DNA from: Ascaphus truei
Taxonomy: Eukaryota; Chordata; Amphibia; Anura; Ascaphidae
DNA length: 64,000 nucleotides
Direction of reading: 5' to 3'
NCBI GenBank assembly: GCA_036426205.1
Contig: CM071579.1
Coordinates: 14,047,141-14,111,140, forward strand
Part shown: positions 56,520 through 64,000 of the stretch, piece after piece
Layout: every line of letters begins with the position of its first letter
Position numbering within the stretch: position 1 is the first letter of the stretch
Program-made: the position numbers and the translations under genes
The notes under the pieces: model-generated
The model's input: the letters and a program-made list of their open reading frames with translations, nothing else
Told to the model about the DNA's origin: nothing
Database searches by the model: none

Positions 56520-56893
56520 TGTTACTATGAGTTGGGAGAAGTTACAAAGTGCACAGATTATAAAGAGGTGTATAAAAATTCTGCGTCTCCGCCCCAGCTT
56601 GCACCTTGGGGAGAGTCAGTAGGAGGAGTTGGGGAGGATTTACATGGTGCACAGGTTATAATGAGATGTATCACATTCTGCATCTCTCTGCCCCAGCTTG
56701 CATATTGGGGAGAGTCAGTAGGAGGAGTTGGGGAGGATTTACATGGTGCACAGATTATAATGAGATGTATCACATTCTGCATCTCTCTGCCCCAGCTTGC
56801 ACATTGGGGAGAGTCAGTAGGAGAAGTTGGGGGGAGTTACACGGTGCACAGATAATAATGAGAAGTATCACATTCTGCATTTCTGCACCATTC
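56520..56893. repeat. 98-99-bp tandem repeat, about 3.5 copies
   Basis: Units begin GTGCACAG at 56549, 56647, 56746 and 56844 and contain GGGGAGAGTCAGTAGGAG. A unit length near 99 keeps a frame open through the array on both strands. No gene is inferred. Confidence 0.92.
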
Positions 56894-57654
56894 TTTTTGC
56901 CTTTTATTTGCCACAAAAAAATGCCTCCACATCTGTAGTGGCGTAAATCTAACACTGCATGAAATGTAAGAAACGGTCCTTACATATGATCTGCCAGAGA
57001 ACGCAGAGCAGCGTGTTGATACATACACCCCTAAATCTCTCCATCTTGTAGCCCCATCGATTTGAAAATGGGGTTAAAGAATGAATCCTCCTTTGTACCG
57101 TATTTTATAATTACTTTCTGCTGCATCCAAGCACAGTACCACTACTTTCCGCACTGTAATAACCCCTCCCTCCTTCTATCTATTCTCTCTATCCCTCTTC
57201 CCAGCAGTTTCACAAGCCCCAATGCCAGGTAGGCACGTATCAGTAAGCAGAGGGCTGAGTTATTACCTCCCTGCCTATAAAACACAGCAGTATACAGAGC
57301 ACGTGTGGAGCAGGATCCTGCTGACAGCTCTGACAGAGCTATGGGATGGGATGCTGAGGGGATGCGGATTTACTCAGACAATGAAGTACAAGCCAGATTA
57401 CATCTCTCCCAGCTACTGATGGTAGCTGCTCACGCACAATCCCTGCCTGCAGAGCTCAGCTAGGAAGGGATACAGATGTGGTCCTTTCTGGTCCAGAATA
57501 GTCAATTGTAACGTAACCATCCCACAGTGTTTGCCATTTACAGCTAATAACACAAACTTTATTCTGATGTCACCCAGTCATCGGAGATACATTTGTGCAA
57601 AGTAATGTTGCTGGGGGCTATAAAAATGGCTGCCATGTTTTTTTTAAACTGCCT
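56894..57654. other. No recognisable feature
   Basis: Unique-looking DNA. The frame 57222-57419 has no recognised domain or splice context. Confidence 0.4.
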
Positions 57655-57775
57655 AATAATATTTGCATGTCATTTCCCAGAATCCCTTGCTGCAGTGGAA
57701 AGCACTGTGTGCTGGGTGACAGTGGTGAAAGGCGGGGTTGCAGACCTGTCTAAGACATTCAAATGAGTATACTGT
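57655..57775. repeat. Repeat family E fragment
   Basis: GCATGTCATTTCCCAGAATC, GCAGACCTGTCTAAGACATT. Confidence 0.7.
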
Positions 57776-58230
57776 CATATGTGCAGCAACTCTTATTTTT
57801 ACTGCACACACATACAGGGAGACTAGAACTTGAACTTATAGTCTGCTGATCGGAAGGCAGCCCAAGCAGGTGATCCACACCGCAAGACTTGCGAGTGAGC
57901 TGTGAGCTGAGCTAACCAGAGGAGGAGCGCCTGTGAACGGAGGGGCCAGAGTGGAGGGGCGCACGGCGCACGGACATCATATCCGGTACACGGGGGTTTG
58001 ATGAGTCTCTAGGTCCTCCATACACTGTGGGGGCGGCACTAAATCCACACCAGAAGCTGCGCTGGATCCTCGCTGCAAGTGTTGGGGTTTGAGATTTTCT
58101 CTCATAAATGCTGTTGTTCTAGATCTGTCTGTGAGTGCACATTTTATTAAATTTTTCAGTGCTACATAAATTGTGAAACTTTAATACACTAGGATGTGGA
58201 GCCGGTTTTCTTTCGGTTTTTCCCCTTATA
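57776..58230. other. Unassigned GC-rich then AT-rich DNA
   Basis: 57890-58090 is GC-rich. The GATGAGTCTCTAGG word at 57999 lacks a GAAA partner and is not called a ribozyme. Confidence 0.4.
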
Positions 58231-58331
58231 TATATAATATATAGATATAGATATATCTATATATATATATATATATAGATGAGATGGACTGTAGGTTGTA
58301 TGTATGTATGTATGTATGTATGTATGTATGT
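58231..58331. repeat. (TA)n and (TGTA)n microsatellites
   Basis: TA/GATA runs at 58231-58280, then TGTATG tetramers at 58297-58331. Confidence 0.95.
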
Positions 58332-58440
58332 GAGTGTTTCTTATAAAGCACTGACATTAGACACAGCGCTGAGCTTTGCAACCACAACGAGTCAGTGACC
58401 CAAAGAGCTTACAATCTAATTTTGCTTGCCCAATATCCGA
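58332..58440 (-). mobile_element. L2-type 3' tail (inverted)
   Basis: CAAAGAGCTTACAATCTAAT is the complement of the L2 tail start ATTGTAAGCTCTTTG. Confidence 0.65.
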
Positions 58441-58915
58441 GCCCATCCTCTGTTGGGATTTGTTCAGCCCTGTGTGTAATAGTGTATCAATTAGAGGGGA
58501 AAGGGGGGGGGGGAGGTGATTCACCATACACCACTATCACTCTGAAATGCTCCACACAAAAGGGTTAACCCCCAAACGCCAGACTCAGAGACAGCACTAG
58601 CTCTGTGAGCGGTTATCTCAGTGAGTCGGCACCAGACCCATGGGACATTACGATGATTGCACAGGCTCCTGACCCATCTCTTTGGAGGTTGCTGTGAGGG
58701 GTCCCGGTGCTAATGAGCTGGGAAAGTGCAGGGAGAGCTCCCCCAGTCTGTCTCAGAATCTGATCCTTCACAGATGGCAAGTACGTAGGAAGTGCAATTA
58801 TGCGAAAATTGCAGAGAGGCAAATGAGAAGTTGCCAAGCGCTGCCACTGCCCATTACCTACCTGGGCTCCCTGATTGTTCTAGACAACAGCAGCATCTGT
58901 ATGTGCTTTAAAGAA
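58441..58915. other. No recognisable feature
   Basis: G run at 58506-58516. No gene support. Confidence 0.4.
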
Positions 58916-59400
58916 AAGAAGTACAAGGGGTTATGGAGGGGGGAGGGAAGAGGAGAGGGGAAGAGGGAGAAGATAGTCTCCAAGTGCCACAGAGAGAGGA
59001 GGACGAGGAGAGGGGGAGGAAGAGGAAGAAGAGAAGAGGAGAGGGGGAGAGAGAGAAAGGAGGAAGATGAGAATGGGGGAGGAAGAGGAGAGAGGAAGAG
59101 GCGAGAGGAGTAGGAAGAGGAAGAAGAGGACAGAGAGGAGGAGGAAGAGGAGAGATAGGAGCAAGAGGAGAGATAGGAGGAAGAGGAGAGAGGGGGAGGG
59201 AGAAGAGAGAGAAAGGAAGAGAGAGAGAGTGGAGGAAAAAGGAATAGAGAGAAAAAAAAGAGAAGAAAGAGAACAGGAGATACAGGAGAAAAAGAGAAGG
59301 AAGAGGAGAGAGAGGAAGAATAGGTGAGAGAGAGTGTAAAGAGGAAGGAATTGAGATGGATGGAGAGGAGAGCGATAGAAAGTAAAGGGAAGAGGAAAGC
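58916..59400. repeat. Long purine tract (GGA/GAA/GAG)n
   Basis: Almost all purine on plus for over 400 bp. Encodes only Arg/Glu/Lys or Ser/Leu low-complexity frames. Such tracts can form triplex (H-DNA). Confidence 0.93.
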
Positions 59401-59839
59401 TTTCTCCCACCTTCCTGGGATACGCAGCCCTGTTTCGTAGAGAAATCCCCACCTTTTCTTCTCTATAAAGTGAGATCATTCCAAATGAACTCAGCCCACC
59501 ACTTCTAGGTTGTCAGAGGGGCTGCTTCGGAGGCGGTTGTGAATGCCTGATTCTGGGTAACATGAGCAAAGGGTTCAAACATCTCCACTGTTCATCCAGA
59601 TATTAGAATGAGGTAAAAAAAAACAGAACTGGTACAATCTACCTGAGTGACCAGGAGCCGTTGGGAGCCTTATTTTAATAGCTTTTTATATTCAGATCCT
59701 GAGGGTTTAACTTATATGTACCAAATATGCAACATATGCTGCTCTGGTTTATGGATCAACCTTAATTGAGGAAGGCAAGGCTGCAGTGATTCCAAGTGAC
59801 CAAGTTGGAATCACAGCAGCAGCAGTCATTTTTTATAAG
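59401..59839. other. No recognisable feature
   Basis: Nothing beyond a C run at 59840-59850 at its edge. Confidence 0.4.
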
Positions 59840-59925
59840 CCCCCCCCCCCCAGAAAATATTGCTGTAGGGTTTCTGCAGTGGCAGCATTGTATGTCAAGA
59901 GATAATGGGGAAAGGCTCACAAGTG

Positions 59926-60123
59926 CAGAGATGTGTAGCTGTCATGCGCTCTTTAGGCTGGCGCCAGACGAAGCGCCAGTAGAGCGTGAAACGCGTAGAG
60001 GAGGAGGCTGTGTTGCAGCCTGCTGTTCCATCTGTGTGTTGTTAATAAAGCTTTGATGTTCAAACCTGGAACCTGACGTCATTGGGCTGTGTGTTGTCGC
60101 TCCGGATTCACCTCTCTCTCTTC
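59926..60123 (+). mobile_element. 198-bp insertion with hammerhead-like motif
   Basis: A perfect 15-bp direct repeat AAAGGCTCACAAGTG stands at 59911-59925 and 60124-60138, and the surrounding repeat is continuous without it. Contains motif 4 at 59965-59997 and AATAAA 46 nt further on (60044-60049). No ORF, no A-tail. This resembles the terminal part of a Penelope-like element or a retrozyme-type unit. Confidence 0.72.
59965..59997 (+). ncRNA. Hammerhead-like motif 4
   Basis: CAGACGA core (one change from CUGANGA), extra A, stem II GCGC/GCGT with a 7-nt loop, GAAA, and CGCGTA with NUH = GUA. The stem I strands do not pair well. Confidence 0.45.
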
Positions 60124-60257
60124 AAAGGCTCACAAGTGGTATTTTTATTTGCTATACACTGCACGGTGGAGGGGTTTTGACACTTTTTTACCCACCACTT
60201 GGTGTCTGGTTGTAGCCACTTCCAGCTTCACATTGGCAAAGCCAGTATAACCACCCT

Positions 60258-60297
60258 CATACTGAAGAAGGCCAAAAGGTGGAAACAGCTGTCTGTG
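60258..60297 (+). ncRNA. Hammerhead-like motif 5
   Basis: Stem I CATA/TGTG (one G-U), core CTGAAGA (fits CUGANGA), extra A, stem II GCC/GGT with an AAAA loop and a flanking G-G mismatch, GAAA, then CAGCTGTC. Here the short stem III is ACA/TGT instead of AC/GU around a GC loop, and NUH = GUC. Confidence 0.5.
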
Positions 60298-60520
60298 TGC
60301 AGGTTTCCTGGCCATGCACTTTGAAACACGGCCCGGCGTCATTTTATAGGACTCCATGTTAAAATGCACAAGAAACAAAAGGTAACAGCTTTGAGGGCTC
60401 ATTTGCATGTCATTTCCCAGAATCCCTGGCTGCAATGGAAGCCCTATGAGATAATGGGGTAAGGCAGCGGTGCACACCTGTCTGAGACATGTGAATGTGC
60501 TCACACGTGGTATTTTTAAT

Positions 60521-62399
60521 GATGGGAGATCAGCATGAGAAAGGGACACTGAATTTGGGAGGCGCTAAGTGAGACCCTCGGTGTCAGGTCACATCACTCC
60601 CAGCTCGGAGAAGAGATGGACAAACACACTGCAGTTCAGTTCGCCATTTATTTTTCGAACTTTGAAAAATTGTAAAAAGTTCTATCGTAGCTTTTACCAG
60701 AAAATAGCGAGTGAAACTGTTCAATTTCGCCAGAAATCTATTTGAATCAACGATTAGACTTTTTTTTTTATTGCAGTCAAAACCGCTAACATTCTTTAGC
60801 AAATTTTTTGTTTAACTTTTTTTCTTCTTCCTGAAATTGCGCTACTTTTCCAACTGTTTTGAGCCGTGGGAATTTCAGGAAAATTTGAATATGTTTAAAA
60901 AATGCAGTTTTCGCAACAAATTTGAACTTGGGCATCAAGATTTTGCCCATTTTTAGCTCAGAGAGCTGAGACTGATGCTGTATTCTCCCGTCTTCAGATC
61001 AGTCCCTACCGATTTGTAAGCAAAATCATTGTTTTGGGGGATTGTAACAAGCTTTTTATGCAGTAGTAATGGCAAAAAGTTTCGCGCATCTTTGTAAATT
61101 TGCCGAATTTTGGATAGTCGCGGCTAATAAATAAGAAGCTTCACCAGAAACCACCAAACTGTGAAGATCTGATGCAGAGAGCCTTTTCAGACCAACTGTC
61201 ATAAGAAATAGTGACAAATGTTCCCGAATATTCACCTAAATGAACTGAGAAGTGTAGGCGCCAGTGTTTTTGATCCTGTGAACTGACACGAAGATTCTGT
61301 GGACCTGTTAAAATCCGGGCTACTGTGGGTAAACCAGGACACTTTATGCCCATGTAGCTAAGAAGACTGTCTTCAGCACCGGGTCAAGCTGTGGTCACGC
61401 GACTTCGGTGGGCCCGGCGGCGGAGGATTAATGCTGCAGGGGATCCGATCCGGAAGCATGGACTGTGGTTGGCTCCATCCACAGAGCCGTGGATTTTTGC
61501 TTTTTTCGACCACAGCTTTGTAGCTGTAGGAGACCATCGCCTACACAACAGTGTGAGATGGGACATCTCTCTCTTATACATCTCACTTTGAGAGGGTCAT
61601 GCATTTTTTACCTACCCCTGTAAATTGACAAAATTAAAAAAAATCATTTTTTTCACTGTAGAAAACACAAAAAGTGTTTTCTATTTTGAGCACTCCCACG
61701 ACGGACACAGCGTGGTGTGTTCCTGGGCACATGAGGGAGTTGAGCTCAGGCGTCACCCAGTCCAGGGAGGAAGCCTTGGGATTCATATAATCTAGAGCTA
61801 TCGTGCCAACGGAGGGGGGAACGGTAAACAGACCCAAAGATTTTCCATGTAGTTTTACTGTAATGAGACTTGAGAGCCAAATGTCCCCACCTTATTAAAC
61901 TAAAACAAAGAACTGGCTTCTCCCCTGCTTCCCCCCCCCCCCCTAAGCATCACTTATATACCCTTATTTAGTATTCTTTTTTTTCTCTTTTTTTTCCTGG
62001 GTTGATTTCCCAGAGACACAACAGGAGGAAAGAAAGAAGTCTTGAATAATGTAACAAAACCATTGGGATGTGTCACATATTCCACAGGAACTGTCTTCAC
62101 AAAGTCTCAGATCCACAGCTTGATCCAGTGACCAGGTGAATACATATGATCTTCCTGTATTACCGGATCCCCTCTCACACCCCCAGTTTGCTGGTGCCAA
62201 TTTGGACTGGCACTTCGATTGGTATGTCATTGGTTTTGGGTGAAATATGAGAAAGGAACTGGGTTTCATAACTTCTGTCATCAAAAGGGTCTATGCATCA
62301 AGGCAATGTGGGCGTTTTCACCCTGACCCTTGTATTAAATCCCTTCATCCAACCTGCCAACTCCCTTCTTATAAAAAAAAACCACCCCATGATATTCTC
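60521..62399. other. No recognisable gene
   Basis: AT-rich. 60630-61100 has many TTTTGCAA/AATTTTG words and may be an old repeat related to 54240-54420. GC-rich island at 61400-61480. C run at 61930-61942. No coding support. Confidence 0.4.
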
Positions 62400-63140
62400 C
62401 ATTTCATTTCGTTTTAAGAAAAACGTTATCTGTGCAAACCTTTTCCCCCATGGTTGCCCCTGACCATCTTCCATCTTGCTTTTTCAGCATGAAGGACAGC
62501 TGTGTGTCCCTCTCAGAACCCCATGAATCCTTCTTGCCTCCACGTGTACACAAAACTGCACCACTCTTACCAGGCCTGCACATATGCTCTCCATGTACCA
62601 AGTGCCAAAGGGTTCTTCCCAAATCCATCACCCTTGACGTGCCAGCGTCCACAAATACCTGGGACATACTGTAATTGGTCTACCGACGCAGCCTCTGGAG
62701 CTAGTGTCCTGAACTCTGGGAACGAGATAGAGCGTTGGCTACCAAATTATGAATCTCAGGGACACGTCATGCCCTAAAATATATGTCAACATCGCAACAC
62801 AAAAAACCTCAACAAATTGATCACCGGCCCTGAACGTGCTGATAAATTGTTCACCACCCAAACCACTGCCATGTTGTCCGACCTGAAGAGCACTTTCCGT
62901 TTGGCAAGCTGATCTCCCCACAGCTCCACCACCACCACCAGAGGGAAACATTCTAAAATTATACATTCCATAGTAACCCAGCTCCCCCTCCCTCAGCCAT
63001 GCCTCCGTGCACCACCTACACTGCAAATAGGCCCCAAAGCCAAGTGAAGCTGCTGCATCAGCACAGCTGAAGATCACACTTCTCACTGGCATGCTCCATC
63101 CATATAGTACACCCATTATATTTTCAAACAAACTCCCCCA
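62400..63140 (-). pseudogene. DIRS-type retrotransposon: RNase H to tyrosine-recombinase start
   Basis: On minus at 63075-62760 codons in two frames give FSCADAAASLGFGAYLQ (RNase H first aspartate block), then LFRSDNMAVVWVVNN (second block) and LLRFFVLRC. This order is the DIRS/Ngaro RNase H. Further on, NPLALGTWRAYVQAW at 62610-62565 matches the start of the tyrosine-recombinase core-binding region. Stops and two frame changes show that it is inactive. The upstream RT and the downstream catalytic R-H-R-Y part are missing. Confidence 0.8.
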
Positions 63141-63639
63141 TAGAAACAGAAATAGAGAATCCCGCTCTACCTAGAGTGACCCGAGGTCACCGTACAGACA
63201 GGTGCGCTAGGGCTGATACTTAGGCAAAAGACACAGATAATGGCCCATTAAACATGCACTAACTGTCTGTGTATGGGATAGGCACTTTACAAGTCTGTCG
63301 GCACAGAGATACTTATATAATGAGAAAGGAAAAAACAGAGAATATTCTCTCAAGCCAGTGCTCAAGGTAATTCCCAAAGATGCATCCACATATAAATCAC
63401 TGTAGTGGTGATCCACACATTATATCTTATTTGTAAATACGCATGTGTTGATGTGACCAGGTGAATAAATGTGAGTATTGGCAAGAAGATGGTCATTGAT
63501 GCTTACAATTGAGGGTATATGAATGGCATGTAGGTGTCTAGGATATCAAGGAAATCCATATAGATGGGGAAACCTGACCCATGAATCCAAAAGTCCAATA
63601 ACCCTTAGAGCTAGACCTCTGATATATCAGTATTTAGTC
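63141..63639. other. No recognisable feature
   Basis: Unique-looking spacer, no signal. Confidence 0.4.
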
Positions 63640-63827
63640 ATATAAGAGTACTCACGACCTTTGTTGTATGGGACCCTGACGGGGAAGGATACTGGCGGTG
63701 GACTGCGTGTCAACACGTACTTACGATGCATTCCAAATGAAGGAAGGACGGCGGATGTATCACTGTATCAAAAAGGTTTATTGAACGTCTAGCAACATTG
63801 TGGTAAAAACAAGGATCTTGAAAGAAA

Positions 63828-63870
63828 CCTCTGACGCGTTTCATGCAATCCGTGCACTTTGTCAGAGTCC
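63828..63870 (-). ncRNA. Hammerhead-like motif 6
   Basis: Minus strand: CTGACAA (one change from CUGANGA), extra A, stem II GTGCA/TGCAT (5 pairs, one G-U), GAAA, and CGCGTC with NUH = GUC. An alternative helix CTCTGAC/GTCAGAG of 7 bp could compete with the core. Confidence 0.45.
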
Positions 63871-63873
63871 TTA

Positions 63874-63914
63874 CCCTCTCAAGAAGCCTCTTATGCGAAA
63901 CGTGCATCAGAGGG
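63874..63914 (+). ncRNA. Hammerhead-like motif 7 (decayed)
   Basis: Stem I CCCTCT/AGAGGG is a perfect 6 bp, GAAA and CGTGCATC (NUH = AUC) are present, but the first core strand is shortened to CAAGAAG. Probably inactive. Confidence 0.35.
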
Positions 63915-64000
63915 AGGTGCTACTACGTCACGTTTTGAGCGACAGTCTTGCAGAGCCAGACAGAGGTCTATGCATTGTCTGACGGGGCTGCGTTAACACA

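Larger units (their letters stand above)
59840..60520. repeat. Repeat family E, near full length, with an insertion
   Basis: 59860-59925 continues at 60124-60240 once the 198-bp insertion is removed. 60395-60520 is the inverted partner (TTGCATGTCATTTCCCAGAA, GAGACATGTGAATGTGCTCA). The centre holds hammerhead-like motif 5. Confidence 0.7.
63640..64000. mobile_element. Penelope-like terminus with opposed hammerhead-like motifs (runs off window)
   Basis: Two motifs face outward within 90 bp. The minus-strand one is followed 50 nt later by AATAAA (plus TTTATT at 63777-63782), the same spacing as in the insertions at 47.8 and 60.0 kb. The right boundary is beyond the window, so neither ends nor coding could be checked. 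Confidence 0.5.

Noticed and set aside
56517..56938. 110-112-codon frames with a 33-residue repeat
   Set aside because: The 98-99-bp tandem repeat keeps frames open on both strands; no independent evidence for a protein.
58682..59479. Arg/Glu-rich and Ser/Leu-rich frames
   Set aside because: Composition of the purine tract; no conserved domain or start context.
1..64000. CRISPR array, bacterial operon or phage-like signals
   Set aside because: No direct repeats with unique spacers and no prokaryotic gene organisation; the tandem arrays have no spacers.

Overview
The window looks like non-coding DNA from a large, repeat-rich vertebrate genome, most likely a frog or toad. This is an inference from the repeat mixture, not from any host gene. 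The mixture comprises CR1- and L2-type LINEs, RTE-type LINEs, a Penelope-like element with a GIY-YIG domain, a DIRS-type tyrosine-recombinase retrotransposon, Helitrons, many palindromic MITEs, LTR elements and hammerhead-like motifs. I could not support a single host protein-coding exon, tRNA gene or rRNA gene. Nearly every open reading frame is a transposon relic or a by-product of tandem repeats.

Layout. 0-5 kb: a 24-bp minisatellite, a 5'-truncated CR1, an inverted-repeat element with a hammerhead-like motif, and an L2 3' end. 5-14 kb: MITEs (Harbinger-like, hAT-like and palindromic), an LTR, and two copies of an unclassified repeat. 14.8-17.3 kb: an RTE LINE split by a long hairpin insertion. 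17.6-18.4 kb: an 845-bp insertion with a 14-bp target-site duplication and a hammerhead-like motif near one end. 19.1-20.2 kb: a 29-bp minisatellite. 20.2-22.7 kb: a second RTE copy broken by two MITEs. 23.0-23.6 kb: a solo LTR. 26.8-31.7 kb: Helitron ends, Penelope GIY-YIG remains, and a large palindrome holding a GC-rich insert. 33.8-40.2 kb: TA-flanked MITE and L2 fragments. 40.25-45.42 kb: a complete 5.2-kb LTR retrotransposon on the minus strand with LTRs, PBS and PPT, but with three unrecognised ORFs instead of pol. 34.8-37.5 and 45.9-48.4 kb: two copies of one duplicated segment lying on either side of that element, each with private insertions. 51.3-51.7 kb: a tRNA-derived SINE inside a palindromic MITE. 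54.5-55.4 kb: a CR1 tail split by a solo LTR. 55.6-60.5 kb: a hairpin, tandem repeats, a purine tract, and a 198-bp insertion with a 15-bp target-site duplication and a hammerhead-like motif. 62.4-63.1 kb: a DIRS RNase H/recombinase relic. 63.6-64 kb: a Penelope-like end with two opposed hammerhead-like motifs.

The two most interesting signals are these. (1) At least five, and up to seven, hammerhead-like motifs are scattered over the window. Their sequences differ but they keep the same core, compensated stem II pairs and an NUH cleavage triplet, and three have an AATAAA 40-50 nt downstream. Several lie in short insertions with 14-15-bp target-site duplications. (2) The structurally complete LTR retrotransposon carries only unknown ORFs, one with a PPxY motif and one with a CxxC...CxxC pair. 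Many small deletions separate the two LTRs, so some frame breaks in this window may be assembly errors.
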